Position numbers and translations under genes: made by a program | Assembly: GCA_000733355.1 (NCBI GenBank) | Contig: JNVV01000015.1 | Span: 540,663 to 604,662, forward strand | DNA from: Falciphora oryzae | Lineage: Eukaryota; Ascomycota; Sordariomycetes; Magnaporthales; Magnaporthaceae | Direction of reading: 5' to 3' | DNA: 64,000 nt | The notes under the pieces: generated by a model | The model's database searches: none | Seen by the model: the letters and a program-made list of their open reading frames with translations, nothing else | Told to the model about the DNA's origin: nothing | Part shown: in pieces, positions 32,947-45,285 of the stretch | How positions within the stretch are numbered: the first letter of the stretch is position 1 | Layout of the letters: every line of letters begins with the position of its first letter

Positions 32947-35900
32947 ATGGCTACTGCTTCGACAGAGACGGCAATCCCACGTCACATTTATAATGCCACG
33001 GCGTTGTGCCGTGCCAGCCTCCAAGAATGCCAATCGGTCGGTGCTCTCAGCGACCATGGTTGGGCCGAGAACCGACTCGCCGACTTCAATCTCTGGGCGG
33101 CAGGCGTTGGAGCCTCAGCACCGTCGCAAGCGTCTCTGGACTGGAGACTGCACTTCCAGCCGCAAGCTCGCATCGTGCTGACGAACCTCCTGGTCACCCT
33201 CAAACAGTTCGTTGAACAGTGCAAAGAACTAGGCACTACCAGCGGCGCTCCTGATAAGCAGGCTATGATACCCCAGCCTGAAGGATGGACATGGACGAAA
33301 GAGGACCCGGTCCTTGACGCATCCCCGTGGTTGGACGCATTGGATTCGGCAGCGGATACAGTGTCTTCGACAGATTCTGCATCTACCTCAGATGAGGAAG
33401 CCGAGAGCGAAAATACGTCTACTAATCCTGCCCTTGCCGAGGCCATGGGAGCCACCGAGGACATACTGGACCAGCTCATCCGGCTAGGACTGGCCATTCG
33501 GAAGTCCGGGACCAACGGAAGGCTCCGTAAAGCCGACAGCTCGTTCAAGGAAGACGACTACCAAGACCTGCGGAGATATCTCAGCCTAGGCTTGCTGGTG
33601 CAGGCAAGAAAGTTGCTTGACGGCAAAGAGAAGAACACTAAGAGGCTTAGAGATTTCGACCTGAGCCATTTCCAGCCAAGCCTGCAGCAGAACCATTTCA
33701 TCCTAGCCAATCTCCGTCGCAGGCATCGTTTCGTCTATGCGAGACGCCACCAAAGTAAGCTCGAAGGTTCTTTCGATATCAGCACCGTCCAGGACACCAA
33801 CATGGAACGAGCCGTCCGTTCTCCGAACACTACAAAATCCGCGACCCCGAGCCAGGCTGCAGCCAGGACAAGCAAGGTTGAACAACGCATACACAAGGAC
33901 CACCCGCGTGGAGATCTAGCAGCGACAATAACCACAGCATCGGCAGTGGAAGGCGACGTCTTAAAAGCAGCCGCTGCCTTCTCACACGCTGCAAGCCGCG
34001 TGTCCGTGACGACAGCGAAGCTGAGCTATCCGTCGCCGCCCCCCGTTCCCGAGGGCGTGAGAAGCTTCAAGTGTCCCTGCTGCCACCAGGCATTGCCTAT
34101 CATGTTCGAGGAAAAAGCTCGATGGAGGTAACTATATCCCATCACCGCTCGATCAAGCCCCCGACGTTTCGTGGTAAAGGCTAACAGATAATGCTGGCAG
34201 AAAACACCTCGTTGAAGACCTGTCCCCATACACGTGCCCCTTCAGCGACTGCCCAGAAGCCCATATCTTATACGCGACAAGGCAGCCGTGGAGAACCCAC
34301 ATTAACAAGCGACATGGTGCATCTCAGTGTTGGGAATGTCTGCCGTGCCAGGGGACCGAAACCTTCACAAGCGCCGAAGAGTTCGCAGCTCATACTCGCG
34401 CACGCCACCGATGCGCGATTGCCGAAGCGCAGCTCCCCGGACTCCTGGAGCTCTCCTGCCGGACAGTCCCTCCCAGAATTCCGTCGTGCCCACTTTGCCA
34501 TTTCGAGCAGCAGCAAGAATCAGACCCAGACGCCATGATCGAACACATCGGGGACTGCATCCACGAATTTTCTCTCTTGGCATTGCCCTGGGCCGAGTCT
34601 GACAATGCGGCTGCCTTCCACTGTCCCATATCAACCGAGGAAATGGTGTCCAAGTGGCTCGATTCCGTAAAACAGCCAATCATCGAGGGAGAAGACTCCA
34701 ACCCCCATGTCCTGCTCACTTCCGACGTTGTGGCGCCGGCCGCACACCAGCTCTTTGTTGTGGGCGAGTACTTTGCTGAAAACGCAGATAACTCCGGGAG
34801 CGCGGAGAGGGGTCCCCCGCCGTCCGATGACGGCTTGCCGTCCGCCGACGTTTTTTGCACGCCCCCGCGCGCCAACTCCGAAGATGAACTTGAGTCCTAC
34901 CAGGTACCTCCCAGCGCATCAGACATCGGCATCAGCCACGAGACAAGACCCTTCCAGTTCCACAGTGGCCCGGAACCTGCATTGCCTACGGGTTCCCCTA
35001 AGATGAAGGATCCATGTGATGGGAATTCGGCTGGGGGAGACTCAGGAACCCCAGCAGAAGCCGACCACCTAGACACGCTGACCAGCATGGCCAACTATTC
35101 GGACCGGGCTCGACGTCGAGGGAGTTACGACGACGCAGAAAAGACGAAAGCGGAGGTGCTGGCACTGCGACGCGATACGTTAGGCGATAAACATCCCGAT
35201 ACGATCCGGAGCATGGCGGACCTCGCAGCGTTATACTACGATCAAGGGAAGTACGACGAGGCAAAAAAGATGAATGTGGAAGTGCTGGCATTGCGGCGGG
35301 ACGTGCTTGGCGATAAACATCCCGATACGATCCGGAGCATGGCGGACCTCGCAGCGATATATCACGATCAAAAGAGGTACGACGACGCGGAAAAGATGAA
35401 TGTGGAAGTGCTGGCATTGCGGCGGGACGTGCTTGGCGATAAGCATCCCGATACGATCCGGAGCATGGCGGACCTCGCAGCGACATACCACGCATTAAGG
35501 AAATACGATAAGGACGAAGAAATATCGGTAGAAGCGCTGGCATTGCGGCGGGACGTGCTTGGCGATAAACATCCGGATACGATTTGGAGCATGGCGGACC
35601 TCGTAGCGATATACCGCCGTCAAGGGAGGAACGACGAGGCAGAAAAGATAAATGTGGAAGTGCTGGCATTACGGCGGGAAGTGCTCGGCAAATGGCATCC
35701 CGATACGATCCGGAGCATGGCGGACCTCGCAGCGATATACCGCGATCAAAGGAGGTACGACGAGGCAGAAAAGATGAATGTGGAGGTGCTGGCATCACGG
35801 CGGGAAGTGCTCGGCGACAGGCATCCCGATACGATCTGGAGCATGCACAACTTGGCTATTACCTGGAATAGCCTGGGCCGGTACGATGAGGCATTGGAGA

Positions 35901-36013
35901 TGATGGATGACTGTATTCGGTTACAAAGCCGCGTGCTTGGTTCGGATCACCCGCACACGCAAGATTCTTTACGTGTATTGGAACGGTGGAAAAGGAAGAA
36001 CGCAAAGCACTAG
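32947..36013 (+). CDS. zinc-finger protein with C-terminal tetratricopeptide (TPR) repeats
   Basis: Two exons (32947-34127 and 34201-36013) with a 73 bp intron (GTAACT donor, GCTAAC branch point) give 997 residues. Residues 1-300 are helical, with a serine/acidic linker at about 135-160. Next come Cys/His pairs resembling C2H2 fingers: FKCPCCHQAL about 378, then YTCPFSDCPEA followed by RTHINKRH (about 404-432), QCWECLPCQ with HTRARHRC, and CPLCHFEQ. The C-terminal 290 residues (from about 703) are seven tandem 42-residue TPR units of the TPR_10/12 kind (LALRRDVLGDKHPDTIRSMADL). TPRs of this type form the ligand-sensing end of fungal NLR-like proteins. No NACHT or NB-ARC domain is present here. 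It is transcribed divergently from the S8 protease gene across a shared short promoter, so a link with the gasdermin-protease pair is possible. Confidence 0.85.
35126..36007 (+). repeat. 126 bp tandem repeat coding the TPR array (7 units)
   Basis: Seven consecutive 126 bp units start at 35126, 35252, 35378, 35504, 35630, 35756 and 35882. Units 1-6 are very alike. Long identical blocks such as GGCGATAAACATCCCGATAC are shared at the DNA level, not just the protein level. The last unit has diverged. Such near-identity suggests recent duplication or gene conversion among units. Confidence 0.9.
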
Positions 36014-38090
36014 CAGAAGGTGGCATACGGACTGGCAGCGGTAGATACAATGTGGTTCCGTCGTTGGCAGATGCTGTGGTTCGAATATCGTAAATTTGCT
36101 AGTCGTTTCTCCGCCAGCATGGCGTAGCTTCTACCTGCAGACGGATGAGGCGGCGTCGGATTACGCTCTGGTTACAGGCGACAGTAGCTGGCACCTCGTG
36201 AATTGCGCGTCACGCTCCAAGCACCGCCACACCTCTCGCGCCGTCCATCAACCCCCGAATTGCGAAACAGCCGTATAGCAATGCAACGATTAGTAGGTGA
36301 AGCCGCGCCATCAAACGCAGCTAGGTCGCCCCCTCATCCCGCACCCCCCGGCGCCTTTACCAGCCTGGATGCACGCCAGAGCCATTTATTGATCCCCACG
36401 CCGGGTGCCCCACGCCCAAGGCCGGTGCGACCTCACACCCGCTCGACGCCGCGCCCTGGTCTTACCTCGTGGACCTCGACGCCAAGCGAGCACGACCGAC
36501 GCAATCGACATCACCGGTACTCGTGGGTACAATCACAATCATGGCGTCAAACGCAGTCGATAATCTTAGCGTCACAAGGGGTGCCCGCGTTCAAGCTGGA
36601 CCCACGATCTACCGGCCAGAAAGTCCCTTCCTCGCCGCTTCGCGGACTACCGGGGTGCTGGATACTATTTCCTGTAGGTCCTCGGCTAGGACAAATTCCT
36701 CGATGGCGGACGAGGCGAGCGGATTGCTGTGGATCTCAGGCGCCCGCGGCAAGGGTGGCGTCGGTTTACCGGGGCGTCGGTGCGTGGGTGGTAAAGCATG
36801 ATGGCTCTCTTGCTCTGGTGCAGCTGGATAGGCGTCGCCCGAAGTACACTCCCCGGTAGCCCATGATGCGGGCGGCTACCAGGAGCAGGCTTTTATGTCT
36901 GGTACTCCGGCTCTTTTCTTCCTTTATCGGCCTTCGGTTCCACAGCGCCACATAGAATCGGGTGTACGCTGTTATATGGTTTCGGCGCCAAAGCAGCGGC
37001 GGAGTAATCGGCTATGTCGTCTTGCCGCCTTTGTCGTCCATGCTTGTAGCTTGGCAGATATTTGATTTGGGAAAGTGGAAGCCGTATAAATTATCACCAA
37101 ACAGTAGGCGCGGCCATCTGTTATCGAACGGCCCAAGGAATAATCCGTCTCCTGCTGTGGCCACCGCCACATTTTACAATTGCCATAGGCTTCCGAGCAG
37201 CTGCAGCGAGAGACAGCACCCCCAACAACGCGGAAGAACCCATCGCCGCTTCTGTTCGTTCCGTCGTGCTATTTGCGGCCTTCATTTAGGAGGAACGGGT
37301 TTAAAGACCGACAGAACATGATGGGAAGGAGAAGCCAGGATCCTATAGCATAGGTGTCGTGCTCCGTCCTCCTTACTGGTAATCGGTCCTTGGATTTTCA
37401 GCTTCAACGCCTCAGCGGCAACAGCAACCCCGCCGTTCTGCGCACGAGGCACCAGGGAAAGTTGCAGCCGCATTCGGTATGTAGCATCATGTAAGCGATG
37501 CCCCGGGCTATGTCCGCCTTTGAATAGGAAGGCTGAGCTACCGTTGCCCCGAGCTGCTATTGCTCGGGCACTGCGCCGCCAAGGTCGTGACACCGGGACG
37601 TAACTGGTGGGCTGGAGCTGTTAAATACAACCCCGCCGAACGAATAGCATCAGTGTCCGCCCTATACTGCATTCTTGCTCCAGTTACTCATATTCTTGAT
37701 CAAACGCAGATCTCGGCTGCCGAGGCGCGAGACCGAAGCGACTGCTACAACCTAGTCGCTTACAACTAGCACGAGACACCAAAATAGGACTCCCACAAAC
37801 GCACTCGCGCCTAAAGCAGTCGATTGTTCGAGGCCCGACAGACTCAGGCCGACCAGGGGACGCACTTCGGGTCCATCGGTGTGCCCATAGTAAGTTAAAG
37901 TCGAGTCGTGATGTCCGGCTTCCAAATAATCCTGCTCCCGGGAAAAGCCACGTCGAGGTGGTACCGCCTAAGATTCCGGGTTTACGCGTCCAGTGGCAGC
38001 TCTCAATTGCGTTTTGGTCCCGAAATGACTACTGCGTAGGCTGACGGAAAGTGGCCTGCTTGGGCCTAGTATTAATTAGTGAGTGAGTGA
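36014..38090. other. gene-poor stretch
   Basis: About 2 kb without a supported gene. Open frames such as 36203-36859 have no motif and no consistent third-position bias. The stretch may hold decayed repeat sequence but I recognise nothing in it. Confidence 0.4.
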
Positions 38091-39020
38091 GTTTATTTAA
38101 CGTCGGTAAAGTCGGGATTTACCGGTCCCTGCCTCCTAAGGGGCACACGACGTGCTAGTGCTACCTAAGCTTATCTGCATCAGGTTATAGTACTGCTATC
38201 AAGGCGGCTAACAAATTAAACCCGAAGGCATACGGAGGTCGGGCCGCGTTTCGGCGCTCCTTGTTGGTGAGCGGGCGATCGGCAAGTAGGGCGTATATAC
38301 GCCGGGGCGTTGTAAGCGCTGCGGGTGGCCCTCCGCCTCCGGCGCGATCTCTTACCTATCACTATCGAGACTATCACCACTTTACAGAGATCCCTCTATT
38401 GGCTCTCACAGTTTCGTGTTGTCGTTGTTGATCTTGTCGAGGACCGCGCGACCAGCAGCCTTCTGGGCGTCAGTAAATCCCATCCGGCGGCCCAAATTTG
38501 CGCCTATCTCATCGATCATAGCCTGGAATACCTCTTCCCCGCGTATTCCCGGTGTTGTGGCAGCAACCCCTTCCACCGCCCGGGCAAAATCACCCGTCTA
38601 GCCGCCACCACAATCTCAACTACTTGCCACCATCGGCCACAGCTTTTCGGGCGCCCCTGCCAGCGACGCGGCCGTCTGCGGCACCGAGTCGAGCCCCTAG
38701 CGGGTTGATGAAGTGCCGGTCCCCGACGGCATACAGAACCACAGCCGCCCGGCAGCCTACCTGCACTCTCCTTTTCTGTCATTTTGAGCAGCGTTTTCGG
38801 GCGCCCCGTGCCACCACCACCAAGCATCGGCCCGCCAGTCACGGGCCTCGGGATGCGGTTGATGGGCTTGATTTGCTAGCTACCGCGACGCTCGTCGGTG
38901 GCCTGGACCCTGTATTTAGTTCATCTGGTAGTTGCTAGCACGTCTGATGCCCCTAGGGAGGCGGGAGTGGGACATCACTCGCTACAGACGTTAAATAAAC
39001 CTAACCTAACCCAACCTGGC
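38091..39020. mobile_element. relic element(s) with inverted 67 bp ends
   Basis: 38091-38158 and 38935-39000 are related in inverted orientation: CTAGCACGTC at the inner edge, a GCCCCT-AGG-AGGC-GGGA block, and GACGTTAAATAAAC at the outer edge. The left copy is followed outward by (ACTC)n and the right copy by (CCTAA)n. Different simple tails after the same 3' end suggest two 5'-truncated non-LTR retroelement copies in opposite orientation. A single 910 bp element with terminal inverted repeats is the alternative. Between them the minus strand carries a helical coding-like stretch (about 38410-38600, GEEVFQAMIDEIGANLGRRM) interrupted by stops and a frame change. The element is dead. Confidence 0.55.
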
Positions 39021-39085
39021 AGGCGCCCAATTCTACAACGGCCCGTATCCGTTCCGGGACGCTCGATCCGCTAGATAGACTCTTA

Positions 39086-39087
39086 TG

Positions 39088-39146
<59 letters not shown>
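39086..39146 (+). repeat. trinucleotide microsatellite (GTG)n(TAG)n
   Basis: About four GTG units and then about 16 TAG units. On the minus strand it reads as a poly-threonine run in a 133-codon open frame, which I regard as non-coding. Confidence 0.95.
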
Positions 39147-41244
39147 CGCGCTCGTCAAACGCGAGGTGGAAGCCGAGCCACTCTCATCTCCAGCCTCCGC
39201 GGTGGACGCATCAGGAGCTGCCAAGTACTCTTGTTTTCCAGGCCCAAGCTTTGGATCATCCGGCCAGTGAAGCCCCCAGAGCGTGCTGTGCCCGAAAACG
39301 GCTGCTCCCCCGTCAGGGATTCGAAATTGGCTGGGAAACCGGCCAGCCATTCCGCCCTGGTTCCCTTTGAGCCTTACTGCAGACCTTACGGGCGAAGCGC
39401 CGGTTAACGGCATGTGGCTGCTTCTGGCTTTCAACGTCGTTGGTTGTTGCCTTCGTCAGGCAGAATCCGTCCGGCATGCGGGATATACAAGATTGTGGCA
39501 GGAAAGTCAGAGACCTATGACGCGCCAGGGTGATCCGCGGCAGGCATGGGCGGTAGGGTTCCGGTTCTGTTTGCTTCCAGACCGCTCTGCAGTACTGCTG
39601 CCTAAGAGGATGGGCGAAAAAACCATCGCCACAATAGCGTCGGACGCGAAGCACTGGCGCTGCGATAGGCAGGCCGGATGTGGGATATTAGTGAAACTTT
39701 TGCTTAACGATGGAATATAAGGCGTGGGAAACGATAAATAGGGGGTCGTTGGCTTCGGCAAGGAGGGTGCCGCCTCTTTGGCGAAGATTGGAGCCCGCCT
39801 GACTGTTGGTTGGTCGATCGTTGATCGAGAGAACATGTGGAGCGGAGTATCAATTTAGATACCCCAGCCAACAATGCTTTGCAACCGAAGCTTCCCGGAC
39901 AACTCTCATGTGGCCGAGGAAGCCGGCCAGAAGCCGGCCAGAGATTGCGAGAGGCTCCGGTGCTAAGGAGGATCATGAACAGGCCTTGGACAAGCATTCG
40001 GGAGCCAACAGCGAGGGTGGGACGCCGTCTTCGCCCCTTGTCGCCGCAGAATTGAGCTGTACTGCTATGCCCGAATGGCAGCTGCCTCTGAGTGCTCGTT
40101 CCGCCTGTCCCCAGCGATTTTGCGCACACGGAGCTGCCGTTTCGCGTCTGGTCTGGTTTCTCTTATAGAGGGTTCGTTATCGCGTCGCCGCTCCGTGCGT
40201 CGGCGTGTGGGGACTTGCATAGGTGGTTACACGGAGCTCGCGCGACACAAGGGTCCCAGGACAGCCCCATTTCCCCTTCACCGGCCCTTGACAAACCACC
40301 CAACCCCCTGGCGCCGGGATAGGTGGGAGCCGTTTCTCGACGGGGGATCTACGCCGATGGTGAGGGCGGTCAATGCCCGAGGGTGTTTTACGCGTCACCT
40401 TTTTGGAAGCGAGGTTGTTGGCCATTCCCTTATTTCTTCTCACACATCTTCCTTCTATCCAGGATCCGGCCGCTCCTCTTTCACCTGAACACGAGCGCTC
40501 CAGCCGCAGTTGAATCCAGGCCGGGCGTCACTCCAGGCCACGTCCACATCCCGTACGCCCTGAAGGCTCTGGTCCGGGGGTATGTCAAGCGCCTGCGCAT
40601 CTTCTATAGCTCCGTTGCCTGATCTAGAGACGAGAGCGAGCTACTGCCTCACTAGGGCTGCGGATCGAGATCTGCAACCAGCCGCGCAGGAACAGTCTAG
40701 GCTTGGAACCTACAACAGAGGCCATGGGTGGAGGAACATCGCGAGACCGGATTCATCGGGAATGGGAAGATAGCATGAGCAGCGCAACTTCCGCTGCTGG
40801 CTCCAGGCGACTCTAGAGTCGCCAGAAAGAAACCATAGCTCTTCCCAGAATCGACACCTTGATTCCATCGTAACCTTTGAGCCCGTTGCATTTTTGGTGG
40901 CAGGCTTCTACTTTAGTGATCGCGACTGTCCCTCTGCCTCTGGCAGCCGCTTCTCTGGTTGGGGTGCTTCCATCCTGCGGGAGGCCTACCGAGAGCCAGT
41001 CAAACCACTGCATCCCCCGCCCGTCCGACCCGAGCCTGTTTCGTCACGTGCAGAGGCAACCTCCATCACCTCGCCGTCACCACCAGTCCACCCATTCGGC
41101 AAAGCTACCCAAGCTCGGAGCCCAAGAAGCATGCCGCTCGCTCTCGTCTCTGTGGCCCAGAAGCCAGCCGACGCCTCGTGCTTTTCGCAGGCAACATCTA
41201 AACTTTAGGCTACCCTGCAGCTGCTGCGGCGACCTCACCTGCTC
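39147..41244. other. gene-poor stretch before the RBR gene
   Basis: No gene is supported in about 2.1 kb. Open frames are short, overlapping and without motifs. The last 300 bp is C-rich and probably the promoter and leader of the CCCH-RBR gene. Confidence 0.45.
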
Positions 41245-44015
41245 ATGGAGCGATCCATCCCCATCCGACCGGCCCGCGCGCCGTGCCACTTCTTCGCGAG
41301 CGGACGCTGCATGAAAGGCGCTTCGTGCCCATTCTCGCACGCGACCGCCCAAGGGAGCCCTTCGACGCGGCCAGCACGCAACACTACCACCGCGACACCC
41401 ACCGGCTCGAAAAACCATGCGACGATATGCCGCTTTTTCGAAGCCGGAAACTGCCGCAAAGGCGCCGAGTGCGTGTTTTTGCATGAGGGGACGGCCAAGC
41501 CCGCCCCGGTTGTCGAGAGGACTCCCAGCAAGACCGAGACACCGGCACTGGAGCCTCCGCCTACCACCGCCGACTCCCGCAGCGCTATTCCTTGTTACTT
41601 TTTTGCCGCTGGGAGCTGCACGAATGGCAGCAACTGCCCATTCCTGCATAACCCTACCATGCAGGCTGACATGCCGGCGGATCCGGGCCCCGACGCAACC
41701 CTTTTGAAGGTGAAAGAGAGCCCGGTTTGTGATCACCTTCACGAGAATGATGAACCGGCATTCCACTGGCCTAACGCGATCTCCATCTCCAGGTTGACGA
41801 TCCGCACGACGATTGGACGCGAGCGTTCTCTGGAGTCGTTGTCAAGTTTGCGGATGGCGCTTCCGTCGACAACCTCTCTCTTGCTTCCGACTTTTCGGCC
41901 GTCCGTCTCGACAACCTGCCTCCGGAAAGCGCTCCAGGCTCCGTCGTCCAACTGCTGCGTGGTCTGGGTTTGAGAGCGTCGGATGACTGCGTGAGGGTCC
42001 GGCAGGCCGCGGATGGCAAAACGTCGAGCGCCGACGTCAAGGTCAAGGATCCGTCCTTCGCCGCCGCGGTCCGTGACAAGCTCTCCACGGGTTCCTCGGG
42101 CATCAGCGTCAGCCGAATCGATGTTCCGATGGCGACCGGCTCGGGGCTCCATCGTATCGACTGCTGCAAGGTCCTTTGCTCCTGGCATCGCCCTACATGC
42201 ACCGTGTGGCTCAATTTCCGGACGGAGGGGGTGGCGCGGAAGGTGTCGGACCGCTTCCAATCAGGGGCCTTCAAGGTCAAAAAGCAGGCTGTTAAGGCCA
42301 GTAACCCCACTGGTAGTAGCAGCACTGGGTCTTTTAATAACCAGGCCTGGACCGTACGGCTGTCCGACGTGGACCCGGCCGCCACCAGGATGGATGTCGT
42401 AAAGCCGATCCCTGAATACTGGATGCCGACCCACGTCGAACTGGTCACGCCGACATATGCCGATAGCGCGGCCACGGTCGCATCGACGGTGAAGAAAAAG
42501 CTGCTCGAGATCGGACCGCTTGATATGTGGAACGTGGCAGAGACTGGTAGTGGAAAGAGGGCCAAGGCACAGGCTCGGTTCGAGAATGAGGAAGACGCCA
42601 AGACCGCGGAGTCGACGCTGAACAACAAGACGGTAGCACAGCTGATGAACTATACTCATTCATCTAACTCACCAGCCAAGCTTACGGTCCAGCATGTCAC
42701 CGTGGCCAAGATCAAAATCCCGACACGCATCTTCAACACCCTGCGAGAGCCACTCGACGCCCAAAAGGAACCCTGGTCCGAAAATCGCGTCTACTTCGTG
42801 GCCTACCCGCCGAGCAACGGACACGTCGTCCTGAAGCTCGAGGGCCCCGAGACCAAAAATGTGGCCGAGGCCTCTCGGACCTTGTCCGGCATGGTCAAGG
42901 GTACCAAGCTGGACGTGAGCAAGGATGCGTGGTGCACCGTCATCCAGAACCACGCGTCCTGGCGCGACATCCTTGAGCGCATCGAGAAGGACCATGGTGT
43001 CACCGCCGTCAGGGACAGGCGTCGGTGCCAGCTGAGGCTCTTTGGCAGCACCAGGGGCTGCGAATTTGCCAGCCAGCTGATCACAGCCCAGCTCGAAAAG
43101 CGGGTCTCTAAGGCAGTCGTCATCGAGCTGGGGGCTGGCGGGTTCCAGTGGGTCTGCCGGGGAGGGTTCAAGGAGCTCGTGGCGGAGTTCGGCCCGGACA
43201 AGGTCACCTTGGACATCGTTTCCAACCCAAAACGCATCCTCTGCTCGGGCGGCTCCCCCGACGACCATGTCAAAATCCGCGCCCTACTGGCGAACAAGAA
43301 CGGGCTGCCCCTGGGCGCCGACCTGCCGTCAAAAGGCACCTCTGCCGGTAGCACGGAGTGCTCGGTTTGCTGGACCGAGGCAGAGGAGCCTGTCGTGGAG
43401 ACGTCCTGCGGACACGCCTACTGCGCCGGTTGTTTCGCGGACCTCTGCGGCGCAGAGCCGACCGCGAGCACGCGGTACCTCGTCGCCTGTGTCGGGGACG
43501 CGGCCGCATGCAAGAAGGCGCTGCCGCTCTCGGAGCTGAAAGAGCACCTCTCGTCGGCCGAGTTCGAGGACGTGCTCGAAGCGGCCTTCACGTCGCACGT
43601 GCGACGCCACCCCAGCGACTTCAGCTACTGCCCCACGCCCGACTGCGGGCAGGTCTACCGCATCACGAGCAGCAAGAAAGGCAGCGCTGCCACCGCACCC
43701 GCCGTCTTCACGTGCACGGAGTGCTTCGAGGCCACGTGCACGAGCTGCCGGGCGCCCTCGCACCCGGGGCTCGCCTGCGACGAGCGTAAGGACGGGCCGC
43801 TGGCCAAGCTCAAGGCCGAGCTGGGCATCAAGGACTGCCCGCGGTGCAAGACGGCAATGGAGAAGACGGAGGGCTGCAACCACATGACGTGCCGGGGCTG
43901 CGGCGCACACATCTGCTGGGTCTGCATGGCGACTTTTGACACGAGCGGCCAGTGCTACGACCACCTGAGCAAGGAGCACGGCGGGGTCTTTGATGTTCCG
44001 GAAAGGCTCTGGTAA
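41245..44015 (+). CDS. RBR-type E3 ubiquitin ligase with three CCCH zinc fingers
   Basis: Two exons (41245-41709 and 41793-44015) give 895 residues. The 83 bp intron has a GTGAAA donor, a CCTAAC branch point and a CTCCAG acceptor; splicing brings LLK into frame with VDDPHDDW. The N terminus has three CCCH fingers: CHFFASGRCMKGASCPFSH (about 14-32), CRFFEAGNCRKGAECVFLH (about 62-80) and CYFFAAGSCTNGSNCPFLH (about 115-133). A middle region of about 500 residues may hold RNA-binding-like folds. The C terminus is RING1 (CSVCWTEAEEP, from about 678), IBR (SYCPTPDCGQVY) and RING2 (CPRCKTAMEKTEGCNHM). The RING2 cysteine in GCNHM (about 850) is the thioester-forming residue of RBR ligases. The set predicts an RNA-associated ubiquitin ligase; the target is unknown. 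Confidence 0.93.
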
Positions 44016-45285
44016 TGCGAGCGGAGAGGAAAAGGGGAAAGAAAGAGAGGGTATCCTCGGGCGTTCACTGGGCGAATGGGATGGAGGTCGGGCGGTGGAC
44101 GGCGCCAAGGTACGTCCCGAGCTAGCCGACTCTCGCTGTGGTGCCAGGTCGGTGGGGCGGGGCGGACCGAGGCAGCCAAAAAATATCGATGGTAGTTGTT
44201 TGGCGGGGAGTTTTGCGCGGGGTATCGAGCGTGGAGCGAAAATATGGAGGAGAGCCGAAGGAGGTTCGGAGCGACAGGAGAAAAGACGCGTGGAATTGAG
44301 TTTCGTGATGGCGTAGGGAGAAAGTTGGGCTAACTTGAGCCTCATTTCCAAGCTTTCTCGCGGTTGTGGCGTGGTTCCGGGCTAAAAGGTGAGGCCTATG
44401 GGATTGGCGATGTCGGGGAGCTTGGCCTTGAGGTCTTGACAGGCAACCATTGATTTGTGAGGGTGGTAGCAAGGGTGGCCAAGCCAAGGGCGGCTGCGCT
44501 ACTGCCAGAAATAGCCTAGTGAGGTTCCTAAGTCCTGCAAAGCCGAAATACTGGAAACTACACACCCACCGCCACCGCACACGTCCGTTCGGCCTTGGGC
44601 AACGTCGCCTCATCGGCACCAGCAAGGCCTATCGTCTATGACAGATGTTCCCGACATCTTTTTCAGCAACGGCAAAAAGCGTTTCTAGCTGCGCGCCATG
44701 AAAGGCCGTCTCCACTTCCGTCGGCCCTTCCGCAGGGGTGCCTCTGGCAAGCCCGCCCCGCCCGCTCCCACGGCCCCCGGCCACACCCACTTCCCCGAGT
44801 CGGGATCCCTTTCCGTCCGCAGAGTTCGCTGCAAAGTCTCCAAAAGAAACTTTAGAATGAGGCATACAACGGGTTTAAAGCGGAAAAGGCGGTTATCGTC
44901 AAAAGGCACGAAATAATCCTATTGGGAGAGCTTCGTATCGAGCTTTCGACTTTGATCGACGACATAATGGTACCCAAAAATAAGGTCGCTACGGACCCGG
45001 CACGGAAGCACGTTAAATACAACGGCTCGTTAAATTTAAACTAAATAGGAGTGTAACACCCCACTTAGAATTGGGCCTAGGGACGCCGCACCTTGTGCAG
45101 CGCCGGGCCGATCAGTGTCCACGGACCCAGAGGAAGTTTGTCTCAGCCGGCCTGACCGGTTCCGGCAGAGGAACGCCGGATCACAAGCCGATGTCTCAGG
45201 CCTCAAAGACATAAAGAAACTGGCGAGGCCATCGTGACCCAACCAGCCTCTTCTCCCAGGCTGGCCGTCGCGAACCTACCCCACA
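44016..45285. other. gene-poor stretch
   Basis: No gene is supported. Base composition drops to AT-rich patches near 44860-45055. A TGTAACACCCC at 45052-45062 resembles the start of gypsy-type LTRs, but I could not find a matching end. Confidence 0.4.

Noticed and set aside
36203..36859. 218-codon plus-strand open frame
   Set aside because: No ATG-supported domain, mixed composition, lies in repeat-like sequence.
39033..39434. 133-codon minus-strand frame with a Thr run
   Set aside because: The threonine run is just the TAG microsatellite read backwards; the rest has no family features.
45052..45062. TGTAACACCCC as the start of a gypsy LTR
   Set aside because: No matching end or target duplication was found.
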